A stretch of 64,000 nt of DNA from Pleurotus djamor (taxonomy: Eukaryota > Basidiomycota > Agaricomycetes > Agaricales > Pleurotaceae), in NCBI GenBank assembly GCA_029747585.1, contig JAPEVF010000049.1:1-64000 (forward strand). Reading direction: 5' to 3'. Under the pieces are notes generated by a model. The model had not been told where the DNA came from, did no database searches, and worked only from the letters and a program-made list of their open reading frames with translations. Positions 1-12,200 of this stretch are shown one piece after another (position 1 is the first letter of the stretch; each line of letters begins with the position of its first letter). The position numbers were made by a program, and so were the translations under genes.

Positions 1-1699
1 CAGTCGGGAATCGACCGAGTCGAGCACGAAGAGCCGCTTTGAAGCGGACATCAACACCCCAACCCTTCTTGAAAATTTCGCGTACCCAAGTCCTGCGAAA
101 CTGCAGCAATCGTCAGCAAAGGAGTGTCGGGATCCAAGTCAACAGCGGCTGAACAACATACCTTGGGTTTCTGGGCATGCCACTCTTCCTTCGTCAACGA
201 CTTATTAGGGCTAAGCTGGTATTGACCGAGGTAGCCCCATTTCGAAGGCTCAAACCTTGTAATGAGTCGGTAGGGACCAGGCCAACGCTCTCCCTCCTCA
301 GCGTGCTCCCATCCAATTGTAAAAAAGAAACCGGGGCATCCAGGGAATTCAGGCGCATTCGGATTCATATCGTAGTTCAAGCACATGAAGTCGTCGATTC
401 CATGAAGTGCACGCTGCTTCTCACTTGTACGAGGAAATGTTTGTTGTGTGTTACCGCCATAAAGAGAAGAGATGAGGGAACGACTGAATAGGACGTCACG
501 TTGAACCGCACTGAGGGTGATGGGGAACCGTTCATGGCCGAGTTGGGCATAGCGGTCGGCAAAGGTGTTCAGTGAAACCATCATCTCCGTCTTGCGTTTC
601 TTGATCTTGGGCTGGACAAGGCCATGTCACATGTGAGTGTGAGCCCGTTGGTGATGGTTTGAACACGTACATTTATCTCCATTTCAAGTGGCATTGTCAC
701 GGCTTGACCATCTTCCTGAGGTAGCAAAACCGGCTCTTCCTCCTGACGAACGATAGGTGGCTCTGGGGCTATATCCATAACATCATCGTCATTGACCCCA
801 GTGAGATCGATTACAATGGGGTTCTCTGTTGCTGGAGGAGTGCGAGGTTCTTCAGGACCTGATGCCACGGACGAGAGCCGGTTAACCGGGTCCAAGGGTG
901 GCATGTTAATGTCGTCAACGTCCGTAGCATCATGGTCTCCAAAGATAGATTGGGCAAGCGATCGTCCTCGCAGCTGGGTCGCTGATCCAGCCTGTCGTTA
1001 TTTCATTATTACGAGGAAGTCACTACACAGTTTCGACCACTTACAGTGAGCTCTTGGTCCGCGGCGACTCCTACAGGAGGCTTGTCGTTGATGGCATCGG
1101 GTCGGGGTACGGCAGGAGACGAACCACGAAGATTCGGAGTAGGAGATGACAAGGTCAACTTTGTCGCTCCAGCTTCCTACAAAATAGATCATTATGAGGA
1201 TTCAAAGGAACGAAAAGAAGTAAAGGGAGCCTACAATACGATGCTGTCGTTGGAGGCGGTAACTCCGCAATACTTACTTGAGACTTTGGAGGAGGTTCAA
1301 CCCAGAATGGAGGATAACGAAGAAGAATGCGAGTATCTAAGGTGATAGGATAAATCAGTCTTGAGCTGAGCACGAAATGAGAAGAACTCGACAGTCGCTT
1401 ACCGTTTCCGCTACCAACATTTAGCCCTGTCCTCGTTATTCCTTCGCTAGAGGGCGATAAGAGACCGGATTTATCCTCATCCTTGACCTATAACGTGAAT
1501 CGTCATTTCGGTGCAGGAATAACAGAGGCCGCGCACGCCCTACCTCGGGTTTAAGAGAATCAGGAGCTTCCTCTTCCTACTTCTTGGCGGCTCTGGCGTG
1601 GAGGGCAGGACGCGCGCGTGATGGGAGACAGGGAGCAGGCGACGATTTGCCTAGCTCTTCAGTCTTCGGTTTTACATCTTCGTCTTTCTCGTCTTTCAT
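1..1699 (-). pseudogene. IDLT-motif gene family, left inverted copy, nonsense-mutated and cut by window edge
   Basis: Near-identical, inverted copy of the gene at 20858-22821. Exons by alignment to that copy: 1544-1699, 1403-1487, 1278-1336, 1045-1176, 671-991, 162-611 and <1-100; exon lengths equal those of the right copy except one codon fewer in exon 5. In the first exon the codon at 1577-1579 is TAG where the right copy has GAG, so translation from the shared ATG (1699) stops after about 40 residues. The conserved C-terminal half (LNYDMNPNAPEFPG, FEPSKWGYLGQY, KSLTKEEW) is otherwise open. The family resembles Agaricomycete proteins labelled DUF6697 (from memory, unverified). A downstream start could still give a shorter protein, so pseudogene is the favoured but not the only reading. 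Confidence 0.7.
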
Positions 1700-1780
1700 G
1701 GAAGGTGTTAAAGTCAAAATAAGTCGTTTGTCGCCTTGACAACATCTCGGTCGGCCTCAGTCGCTGATCACGTGACCGCG
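1..1780. repeat. left arm of a large inverted duplication
   Basis: The reverse complement of this segment aligns base for base with about 20770-22549, including introns, with only scattered substitutions and small indels. Homology fades in the 5' flank around a shared CGGTCACGTG motif. The arm runs off the window start, so its full length is unknown. The two gene copies are transcribed outward, with about 19 kb between the arms. Confidence 0.85.
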
Positions 1781-2608
1781 TGATGCCTTGAGCTCCTCCG
1801 CAATCGGATTCAATGAACCCCCCAGAGCATTCTTGCAATTGGATGCACGACAATGGACTACATTCCAACTTGCAGGAAGCTGACATGTGCATCCCACCTC
1901 CCATCTAGGTCGCCGTCTGTCCGACCCGGCAAAGACCTGGCAAAGACCCGTGCTCACCACACGACAAACCGTACGACAAACTTCAAGTGGCATTGCGTTG
2001 CAGTGTCGCGCGGAGACCGACAATGGCGTGATGCAATGCCGTTTAAGGATCGGGCCGGTCCGCTCGGTGTTTTTACCCCGCGCCGCTTTTCCGTACTTTC
2101 AAAGATTTCGGTTCGAACAACGTACTCTATGTCTTGCAACATCCTCCCATTTCCACATGCACACAGTTCTCAGAAATCCACGTCCCGAGCGATCCTTTAC
2201 TCTACTTGAAGGCTGCATCTCGTCGTCATCGTCAATTCGGCAGGCTATAAGAAGGGGTTGCATCTGTGCTTAGAACGTATGTGATGTCTTCTTTCGTTGT
2301 GCCGCCCTCCACTAATTCTAGCATGCTAGAATCCTCCTAGCACCCACTCTCAAACCATCCCTATGACGCCAAAATGTCTCCTTTCATGTTCATCGCCTCC
2401 TTCAACCTCTTCTGAACGCTCTGGTTGGAGCTTATAGTGCCCCCTTCCTCCTTCCATCCCGGCCATTACCTCGAAACGATATGCAATTCGCTGATGGCCT
2501 CTAGGACCACTTGGGCGTCGAAATCTCCAGCCTCTAGTCCACATAAGGCCTCAAGATGCTACTTATAAGTGATTCAAGCGACGCGTTCAAGGTCATAAGC
2601 ATCACAAC
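1781..2608. other. intergenic, upstream of first small secreted protein gene
   Basis: No coding chain with family resemblance was found. Overlapping short frames at 1853-2273 have no matching splice structure. A TATA-like ACTTATAAGT near 2559-2568 lies about 45 bp before the ATG of the downstream gene. Confidence 0.5.
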
Positions 2609-3285
2609 ATGCGATTCCTTCTCATTGTCGCCTTGTCACTCATCTCCAGCGCATTCGCCCTGGTTGCCTCCGAGAAAAGCGAAATCGCCTTGGAACCACG
2701 CGACATCGCGAACGTCGACAACACGACCACCGTGGATAAGGGATTCGGTGCTGGTGATGCCATCGAAGCCATCATCAACATCGTCAACTTAGTCCAGGAC
2801 CGCATCAACAAAGACAAAGCGGTGAGGACGTCGTCTGCTAGCTCAAGTGCTTTCTGACCTCCTTTCGCGTCAGGCTCGAAGTCAGTTTACGCAAGACCTC
2901 GTCTCAAGGATGCACGCTGCCCATCCAAACTTCAACTGGATCATTTGCCACACGAAACATACCTACAAGTTTGATGGTCGCCGTGGGGTTGACTGGGATC
3001 ACAGACACCAGGAGTTCGACATCAAACTCGGCGGAACGATCGGGTGAGTCACTGGTCCCTCCGTCTTTTGCGCGCCGTCTTTTCTGACACCCTCCTCATC
3101 AGGTATGAGATCTACAACCTCAAGTCAGGCGAGTTCACGCGTCAAGGCGATGGCGGTTATCTGAACGTGAGTGCCCAGTTGTTTGCGCACTCTCGTGAGT
3201 TGACACCCGAAACCAGTGGGCCTATATCGGCAGAGTCATCAAGTCTGATCAAGGTGGAAAGCACCTTGTCTTCGGTGCTCCTTAG
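2609..3285 (+). CDS. small secreted protein, paralogue 1 of 3
   Basis: Four exons: 2609-2821, 2874-3043, 3103-3166, 3217-3285, all with GT-AG introns of 50-59 bp, giving 171 residues. The N-terminus MRFLLIVALSLISSAFAL is a classic signal peptide. The mature part has a variable region, then a conserved C-terminal domain with ICHTKH, GVDWDHRHQEFDIK and GDGGYLNWAYIG. The same exon lengths (170, 64, 69 nt) recur in the copies at 5817-6490 and 23291-24605, which fixes the model. The domain resembles small secreted fungal proteins I recall as DUF7888; that label is tentative and the function unknown. Secretion is inferred from the signal peptide only. Confidence 0.85.
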
Positions 3286-5816
3286 TAGGCGGATAAATTG
3301 TCGTCATGGTCTGAATTGAAAATGATAAGCCTCCAGCTTGTTTCGAAGTAGAGTGGGCGGAGGTGCGCTCGCACAGTGACTTTGAGGGTATCCATCCACG
3401 TTCCGTGGCAAGTACATGCCAGTGTCACATGGGGTGGGGCCGTCCTGTTCATGGGACTCACCTAAGAATCAGACCTCTACGCAGCTCATTGTTCGTCACC
3501 TTGCCGAGGGACTCAACCTGAGAGGTCTACGCCACTGATATGCGAACTCCAGCCCAAGTGGTCCGAAGTTCCTGCGGAAGTGCTCTTCCGCGTACTCACC
3601 TTGAACGTGACAACGAAGTGTGGATGGATGCGCCCCCCCCCTTCCCACATCCCAATGCATGCTGCGGCGGAGGTGCCTCCAGGCTCCGTTTTTGCTTGAA
3701 TGCTCGCCGATAGAAGTCATTCCTTTGCCAGACCCATTCAAGACCCTTATACTCTACACATACACCTCCAGATCCATGTTCCTCGATCCACGTTCACCGT
3801 CAACGTCGACCACACCACAATCACCTCCGCACCCGCCGTGCAACTTGGGTACAGGTGGTCGCGTATTCCGACGACGTTTTGCCCTGAGTCGTACCGTCCA
3901 TCGACCGTTTCGATTCCTTGCTTTTCCAGCCTCAACGCAATCCCGCCATCAAGGACTCACCTGAAGTTGTGGTCTCAGGATTCCACACACACATAGGATG
4001 GTCGTATCCCGTTCCACCGCCGCCTCCACCTATCCACCCATCTTACGATGCGCGCGGGAATGACGCCTCCTGGAACCTTCTCCTGGGTATGAACGTACCT
4101 TCAGGAACGCTGGATGCCCTCTTCCAATGTACCGTAGTCGGTCTCCTCCTTGTACTCCTAGCCGCATTTTTCGTACGCGGCTCTCGCAAATCCCTTAGGC
4201 TAACGTTCGTCACTGCGCCTTTTCCTCCTCGACCACACCTCACTAGCACTTCCGAACCTCAGACTCATCTGACAAACATTGTCCACCTGGATCATGGAAT
4301 GAGACGATGAAACCGGACGCACCTTTGGCGGGATCATGCAGTGTGCAACATGACTCACCTTGCAGCGACCTGAGCTTTCATGTCCTCGCAAGAACCGGTC
4401 CTCCAACTCCCCGAAAGCAAGGAAGGCAGCCCCAGTGTCAAGAAACACGCACCTTTGATCCATGTCCTCCTTCCGCCTCTCCCTCACCACACCTTTCCTC
4501 ACCTCCGGCGGGTCATGAAGCTGGCGCAGCCAAGCTATCGAATGACCTTTTCCCTTCGCCTACCCAGCCACCGCCACCTTACGAACGAGGACTCGCCTAA
4601 ACTTCAGAACTCAAGACGTCACATGTAGGATGGTCGCTAGCCCATCCTTTTCCTTTTCCCTAGCCCGAAATCGTTTCTGACGCCACGACCCAATGAGCTT
4701 TGTGGTTCGCGTGTGGTGCCTCTCGCCCACTCATCTGTCCCGGTCGCGCCTAAACGCAATCCTCCATGATACACCCTTCTTGACCCCCAGCTTCTCCATA
4801 CCAAAGTCGCAAGGGACGTACCTGAAGGGACCATGAACGCTCTGATAACCGCGACCGTCTCTCCTACCCACATTTCCAAACCAAAGACCCACTCTTCGAC
4901 CACTCTTGCACGCATAGAACGTACTCACCTAGACGTTGACCTCGATGTGTTCACCCCTCGAACCTGCCTCCCGCACAATGTGCACCGTTCCGAGCCGCAT
5001 ATATGCGCGTAAACCGTGCCCAAGACTCACCTTTCGACCTCTCGTGAACGTAGAACGTCCATGGAAGGACTCACCTAGTCGTTGGCCTCCATGTCGTCGA
5101 CCCCAAGCCAGGCACCCAGCCGACGTGCAGCGACGATGTGGATGTCAGTAGAGTGATAGGTAGAGAAATAGAGGTATGGAGGAGTAGTACCGTTGCGTAT
5201 GGACAAAAAACCGACATCCTAGACGCATATATGCGCATAAATATGCAAGTCCGCGTACGTCGAGGAAGCCAAGAAGGACAATCCCAGTCAAGACTCGGTC
5301 TAGAGCCCACGCTGCACGCTGATGGGCTGTCGACCGTTGCTTTCGCTAGCGAACGTCATGCCATGTACATCGCGGGGAACGACGACGGCCAGGTAGGTAA
5401 GCTGGGGGCTGGCGCTGGGGGGATGATGGGAGTAGGAAAGAAAGATGGAAACGGCGGGCTGATAGTGGCTCTACGTCGCTTGGTGGGGAAGACGTCATCT
5501 GATGTTCGCGCATGACAGGCATCATCGTTGTGTAGAGAAGAGATCGTCGCAACCAAGTTTGCACATGTGCTATAATAATCGACCTTATGTCTATCCTACG
5601 ACCTCCATACAACGCAACCGCTCGCAAGATCTGGCTTTTGAATTTGAAGATCCTAGTATTGGGGTTGCGTAGGCTCTAACCATGATTCGTATGACCGGTT
5701 TGTTCGAGTAGTTCAATATTGTAGGCAACCACATATCGGTAAGACGAACATTCTTGATTCGTGTTACATGAACTACGGGACAAATCTAAAGCGTAGTAGA
5801 GCGCCTCATGATCCAC
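3286..5816. repeat. degenerate repeat-rich region without a confident gene
   Basis: Contains diverged direct repeats, for example around 3957-4010 and 4590-4645 (both with a shared TAGGATGGTCG), and 4087-4130 against 4810-4860. The octamer ACTCACCT or a one-base variant recurs about eight times (near 3463, 3592, 3951, 4348, 4586, 4921, 5025, 5072); its complement AGGTGAGT is a perfect 5' splice site, so a decayed minus-strand multi-intron gene is possible. Open frames such as 3918-4310 (+), with one hydrophobic stretch, and 5138-5515 (+) are not supported by splicing or recognisable domains. Confidence 0.4.
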
Positions 5817-6490
5817 CTAGGGAAGTCCGAAAATAAGGTGGTTTCCACCTTGATCAGACTTGATGACGTTGCCAATGTAGGCAAACTGGTTTCGCGGGGT
5901 CAACTCGGCAGTCAGGATAGGGAAGTTACACGAATACTTACGTTCACATACCCACCATCGCCTTGAAGCGTGAACTCGCCCGTCTTGAAGTTGTAGACCT
6001 CATACCTGGTCGGGATCTTATGAGGAAGGGACATGTATGTGCTGGAGAGGGAGAGACAACTTACCCAGATATGCCGCCAGCTTTGGTCTCGAAGTCCGAG
6101 TGTCTATGACCCCAGGAAACCCCAACGGTACCATCGAACTTGTACGTATGCTTGGAGTGACAGGCGATCCAATTGTATCCAGGATAGGTGGAGTTCATCC
6201 TCAAGACAAGATCTTGAGTGTACTGACTGCGAGCCTTTCCAGACCAACAACCACAGTTAGATAGTATTCAATATCCCGAGCAACGAAATCCTCACCGCAA
6301 TGTCCTTGATGCAATCCTGTACATAGCTGGTGGCGTTGAAGCTACCAGTGGTACCGATATCTGCATCCAGCGCGGTCTTGTTGTCAACGTTCGAGACAAC
6401 ACGTCGTTCCAAGGTGATTCCTTTCTCGGGAATGAAATTGGCCAATGCACTGGAGATGAGCGACGCGGTAAAAACGAGGAAGAATCGCAT
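5817..6490 (-). CDS. small secreted protein, paralogue 2 of 3
   Basis: Exons 6296-6490, 6065-6234, 5942-6005, 5817-5885, giving 165 residues. The ATG at 6490 is chosen because it starts the signal peptide MRFFLVFTASLISSALA; the longer open frame upstream adds nothing conserved. Exons 2-4 are exactly 170, 64 and 69 nt, as in paralogue 1 at 2609-3285. The first exon is shorter and diverged (195 against 213 nt). The conserved C-terminal domain is present, but the last exon begins FAYIG instead of WAYIG. A TATA-like TATATAAGTT lies upstream near 6532-6541. Extracellular; role unknown. Confidence 0.82.
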
Positions 6491-7791
6491 GCAGGGCTGC
6501 TTGGTCTTTTCAAACGCATCCTTGAGGTAACTTATATACAGAGAAATTGAATCTATATGGGGCATAGAGATAGAAGTATTTGCATATTGGCCCTAGAGGT
6601 CGTCGACCACGTCGTCTCGCGAAAGCTCTGGGCAGATAGTTTGAGGATGGGCGGTTGATGGGTTGGTTCTACGTCTAAGAAAGAGCGCTGAGAGGAGTCT
6701 TCGGCAGCTCTGCGGCCTGCATGAGGGATGTCAATGCGTCACGAAAGGGACAGCTTAAAACCTGGCCGTTGGATGCCGCGAGAGTTCTGGTTCTATCATG
6801 CTAAAGTTAGGACAGCCAGTACTTAAGCGGCCAAATATGCGAGCGCGGCTTGTTTGTGGGAAGGAAGGAATGATAGATACGCAAAGTAGAGGTGCGGAGG
6901 AGCAAAGAGGAGTATTCGGAAAACTGTCGCCCGCGTACTAGACGTCGATGAGCTCTTGATAAGCTCTAAGACTAGCTAAGGCACTGTTTAGATGTGGCAG
7001 GGGTATCCATGGCCGAAGATATCGAGAATGCTTTACAGAAAGCAGAATAGGTCCTAGACACACCATTGAACCTAGCGATTGTGGTCAGCGCCGTACGCTG
7101 GTCGCTAGCGGTTATGACCAGGCTATCTGGAGAATGATTGCTGACCAGAAGAGCTCAGCAAAGCAGGGTTTATGAACGAAAAACGAAGCATGATGTGAAA
7201 CATCAAGCGCGCTTGAAGCAGAACCTTGACCGATTCCTGAGCTGAAGCGCTGGTCGGCGATTTCTTGCCCCATGAAGTACTAGCAGTAGCAGTATGAAAG
7301 TTACATAACTGCATCTTTCGTGTGAGGTGAACAATGGTTGGGCAATGGAGCTTGGAGGCTAGGTTTACAGTGCAAGAATCGGACAGATATCCCCTGTTGA
7401 ACATTGACACCGACGTCACCACATGCTTTCGAAGTCACGCATGCCATACGTCTTTCTCCCCACCGAAAACCATGAAATTTCCCTCTTTCAACGCGCCCTT
7501 CGCTTCTATCCTTCTCTCTTGAGATAACCAATGCGCGGGTAAAATGCGCTTTACTCGGAGATGCCTGTCAACGCAAATGGGCGTATTCGGCCCTTCCATT
7601 GCATCGTTTCGTTCTTCCAAGTCTGTGGCGATTGGTTAGGCCTACTATTACGGAACGCATGAATGGTATGTCTCTTCGTGGTGATAATTACTGCTAGTCT
7701 CTGGCTTATGCCTTCTATTCAAGTCCAGTCACATATAAGCACAGGAAACGTCTCCAAGTAACCACAAACCTCCGGCCTCAGCTCTGAAGCA
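6491..7791. other. intergenic, nothing recognised
   Basis: No supported gene. Short frames on both strands lack family signatures, signal peptides with matching exons, or consistent splice sites. Confidence 0.5.
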
Positions 7792-8398
7792 ATGTATCTC
7801 TTCGTGGTCTTTACTTCCATGTTGATATCTACTATGGCGGCTTCCCTCACACCCGAGGGAGCACTAGAAACTAATGACCGGGTTCTCTTGCCTCCGTGCG
7901 ATTGCAAACATGTAAGTTACCACTTTTAAGATGTATTTTTTTNCGTTCAGAAGTGACCCGTTCTCGCTCGTTAGGCCAAACCTCCAGTCCAATATACCTC
8001 GTCGCAGGTTCAGAAGTCCTTCGATGATGGGATTGTTCTAGAAAGACCCAGGTAAAGCGCTTTTGTATACGTATCTCTTGCCGTGCTCATCTCCCCTTGC
8101 TGCAGCCGATGGGTCATGGATATGCAGTATAAGACTGTAAGTTTTGCTACCTTAGCTCAACCTTCGATCCTCATCATCGTTCGTAGATTCGTTTCAGCGG
8201 ATGCAAAGCGCGATGGAGATATCCTCTTACGACGTCTGGTGACCCGAATGATAAGAACAGTCAGGAGTGGATTTTATGGGACAACGAAGGGAAATATTGT
8301 GGTACGTTCCTATTTCATGTTGCTCCTCCGCTACTTACGACGTCTCTGTAGGTTGCGCTACTCCTGACTTTTGGGTTGGGCTAGTTGTCTGCGATTGA
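7792..8398 (+). CDS. secreted RNase T1/U2-like protein lacking the catalytic residues
   Basis: Five short exons, none a long open frame: 7792-7911, 7975-8051, 8106-8136, 8187-8301, 8352-8398. Introns are 63, 54, 50 and 50 bp, all GT-AG, and the chain closes at 129 residues with TGA. The N-terminus MYLFVVFTSMLISTMAA is a signal peptide. The mature part has six cysteines (CDC, GC, CGC, C near the end). Spacing resembles the ribonuclease N1/T1/U2 fold: a YTSSQV start, a helix QKSFDDGIVLE, then strands IRFSGC, RWRYPL, EWILWD and GKYCGC, ending in C. At the places where RNase U2 carries His, Glu, Arg and His there are non-catalytic residues (Tyr-Pro-Leu preceded by Arg, EWILW in place of DRVIY, ATP in place of VTH). 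A pseudo-RNase effector is therefore inferred; sequence similarity is weak. Intron 1 contains one N. Confidence 0.65.
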
Positions 8399-9237
8399 TC
8401 AGAACCTTCCGGAAAATGCACCAACCATGTATCATACACAATCGATTGCTGGCTCCTCTCATGCACCCGTCTGCCTACGCTCCCGGGTAGTTCTGGTCCA
8501 TGCCTTGCTGTCAATCCTATCTTGAAACCCAGATCTGAGTGATCAGCGCGCATCGTTTCTTCTTCTCGTCATGCGAGGTGGCTCGGACACTAAGGATGTA
8601 TTTTTACCACCACTGACTCCATCTGGTAGCCTAAATCTACGGAATTTCACCGCGAATTGCTCAAGTGAGTCTCAGAAAGTACGTCTGAGGGGTGATCATT
8701 GACTTATCGTGGTCCTTAGGTCCGGTTTAGCGATACGTTGTCAGTAACTGCTCGTTACTTCCCCACCTCCATCTCAAACAAGAGCGACGCGTTGATATTG
8801 CTCGTATGACAGGCGGAATGTCGTGAACTCCTAAACGCTTTAAGTTGTCGTTCGGCTTCCGTGAACTTTTCGAATACCTCCCCTCCTACCCGAGATCTGA
8901 GCATGGAATCAAGGTTGAACTCTATGCTAATGGTCTTCGGAATGTGATTGTGCTAACACATAGTGCGACACTTCTCCTCGGGTCGTCTTCCAGCACACCA
9001 TCGGCCAGAAAGCGAAATATCTCTGGGTCGCGTCCGTTTACTCGGTCCCGGAGGTCTTAGTGCTCTCAACGACCACGTATAAGACTTCGAGTATCGAAGG
9101 GCCGACATCTTGATCGCCTTCCCCGACGGTACGCTTGTCGTGCACCCTTGCTCTATCTTTTGCAAGGTTATCAGGTGAGTTGCACNTTTTTNCACATCAA
9201 TACGATGATTTAACGCTTTCTTACAGGAGATACCACG
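8399..9237. other. intergenic with coding-like fragments and probable 5' UTR intron
   Basis: Frames at 8562-8660 and 8845-9060 look protein-like (for example EHGIKVELYANG) but no stop-free spliced model could be built, so a decayed gene is possible. Near 9173 a GTGAGT and near 9231 a TTACAG could bound a 5' UTR intron of the following gene; it holds two Ns beside T-runs. Confidence 0.4.
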
Positions 9238-12200
9238 ATGCGTGTTGGCGTATCTGGTGTATTGGCTCTTGCCGTTGCTGTTGCAGCGGTACCAGTCCCT
9301 CAAGCTGGCGTGCCTGGTGGTCAGGTCGTGGGGGTCGTTCAACCCGCCGCTGGAGGGCTTCCCATCGTAGGACCAGTCCTCACTTCGGTTTTGGACTTGG
9401 TCAATCGACTTCCGCTCCTGGGATCTTTGTTAGGAAGCATCCTTGGCCAACATCCAGCGCAGCATGCAGCCGGTCCCCCAATTGTTGTTGCTGCTCATCT
9501 CAGCATGCACCCCGGCGTCAATCACGCTCTCACCTACCAACACATCGCTACGGCTCACGCATTCGCTCATCCGGCTACTGCACATCTCGTTGTCCCCGTT
9601 TACACGCATGCCCACATCCAGGTACCTGCTCCAACCCTCGGGTTTACTCGCCCAACAGGTGTTGTCAGGGTACTACCAGCTGTGACGCAGGTGCACGTTG
9701 TCCATCACCCCCATCTCACAGCTATTGCATTCGCTCCTCCAACCGTCACACACCTGAACGTAAATCCTGTGATCACACAAGCTCAGGATCAGGTACCAGA
9801 TGCAACAGAAACGGTAGCCGTCAATCCACCTGTCGACGTCAACAATTCCTCTCCTCCCGTTGGTGGCATTGACGGTGACCAGGCCGCATCTTCAAGTGCT
9901 GGGACCGTGTCGGATTCTTCTTCCGATGGATCCCAATCAGTCGATAATTCTAATGATGCTCCAGCATCATCAGACGCAGATACGTCTAGCACATCTCCTC
10001 AAGATGATACTACGGCATCGATTGTCCCACTTTCCCCATCGAATCTTGACGTTGTGCCATTGTCCTCACCTACCGGAACCAATCCCTCCCTCCAGGTGAC
10101 CATTTTGCAAGCGCCGCTCCCAACCTTGGGCGCTGTATCGTTGTCAATGATTCCTCTCCCTACACAGACGGTCTCGAATCCTCTCGGTGTCCAAGCGTCA
10201 TTTTCGGTGCTCACTTCTGCTCAACCCGCGTACACACAAGTTATCGCTGGTGTAGGAACTCCGGGGGGTGTTATTGTCTCCCAGGATGTTCGTCCTCCCA
10301 TCATCCTCGTACCGACCCAAGGACCAGCAAATCCCGTCAACGTCCAAGCATCCTTTGTCGCCGGTGTCAACGCTCCACGACCTACCAGCCCTCCCGTTTC
10401 GACGCTTGGATCTCCCACTATGCCTCCGTCCGTCGTACAAGCTCAGATTTCTGGAATCACAGGGAATTCAATAGGTTTACAGGTGTCACTTGGAGCTGTT
10501 GGTGCCCCCACTGCGACGCAACTGGTTGGTTTTGGCGGAGCGCCCGGAGTCGTTCTCGTCTCTAATCAAGTTCAGCCATCGTTTTTGCCAGTACCAGTTC
10601 AGACGCTGAGAGTCTCAGTCAATTCCATCGTCATTGGCACCGTTGGTGCGCCCCAACCCACCGTTCAACTATCGGGCGGAGGATCGGTTCTCGCCACAAA
10701 CGTCCAGCCCCTCGTATTTCCTGCACCGACCCAAACCATTATCAGCCCGATTGGCATTCATGCCCAGGCGTCATATGCCATAGCTGCTTCATCCCAGCCT
10801 ACTGTAATAGTCGCTGGTGGTGCTCCTGGGCTCGTCGTCGTTTCCCAACCGCCGGTTGTCCCTGTCCTTGTGGCGACCCCAGCGGTCACGCATTCTGCTA
10901 GTCTCATATCCGGTCAAGCATCCTTAGCTGGCGGTGGGCTCTTCGGCGGACCACCACCTTCAGTAGAAGAGATGCACAGTACTCTGAACCAGCCTGCGCC
11001 GACGCCTAACCAAGTACTCGGTAGCGCTGGCTTGCAAGCGTCGTATGTCGCTTTCGCTTCATCTCAACCTATAGCCACACAGGTGGTCGCTGGTGGAGCA
11101 CCATCTTTGATATTTACTTCGCACCTCATCGAACCTCTCATCGTGGTCGCTCCTACGCAGGCCGTAACTGCATCCATAGATCCACTTGTCGTCCATGTTA
11201 CCACCTTCCAGCCGACCCCAACCTTGGTAATTGGAGTACAGTCAAGTTTGCTGCTCGTTCCTGGTAGCGTTAGGCCTCAACAAACGGAGCTGTCATCGTA
11301 TCAGACTGTTGGAAGTCAGGACACAACAGCTGGTGTATCGTGAGCTCCGATTCCATGCCTTAGGCTGATCCACCACTAATCTAACGACCTTTAGATCTGA
11401 TGCTTCCGGCGGTGGTCAGGACGATCTTGCACAGTCCTCATCTGCGGATTATATATCTTCACAAGATGAGACCAGCGCTAAGACATCTGTGACGGGCTCT
11501 GAAAAGGGTTCATCCGCAAGCCAACACGCTGACCTCCCGTCGTTGGTTTCTTCGTCGTAAGTTATATCATCCTTTAGTTCGACCACTCACTAATTGAACC
11601 CCCAAAGCAACACCGATGAATCACCTGCAGGAGCCTCTGATCGCTCTGATTCTACGGCGGACAACTCAACCGCGGTTGATACACCCCTTACCTCAGACGA
11701 GGCGCCGGCTACAGGTAGCTCTTCTCCAGCTCTAGATATTCCACCCGTGGCAACAAGCGAAGGAAGCGCCGCCTCTACCGATGGTCCCTCCATACCTTCT
11801 CCCACCGCGATTGTAGGAGTCTCAAGTAACACAATGCAATCCACTGGTGATGCGGTGATCTCTGTAAGTTTTGCACCGTAAGGGTGACTGGGTGACTTAC
11901 TTGCACCTTGCTAGGTCCGCCCGATTGCTGTGGGTGCCACCACTGTGGTCGCGCCGGCCCTTTTTCCTTCCTTATCTATCGGTCTCGCTGTAGCTACGCA
12001 AGGACCAAGCTTATTATCCGGCGGACACGAATCCTCAGTCATCCTTGTTCCTGCCATTCAATCACCATCGTCCTTACCAGCGATTTCTTCGTCCTCGACA
12101 CAGGCGCTCCAGCCAGAGATCCTCCCTCAAGAACGCCCATTTACGACAGTGTTGGTTCACGATGCCTCATACGCTAACTCCCTGAACGGAGCGCGGCTAT

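Noticed and set aside
3286..5816. CRISPR-like array from the recurring ACTCACCT
   Set aside because: Repeats are 8 bp at irregular spacing in a eukaryote; a splice-donor complement explains them better.
8845..9060. Separate protein-coding gene
   Set aside because: Partly protein-like but no spliced model without stops could be made with neighbouring frames.
10198..10440. Antisense frames inside the giant gene, also at 9789-9992, 12243-12601 and 14015-14563
   Set aside because: They are shadows of a repetitive, codon-biased sense frame.
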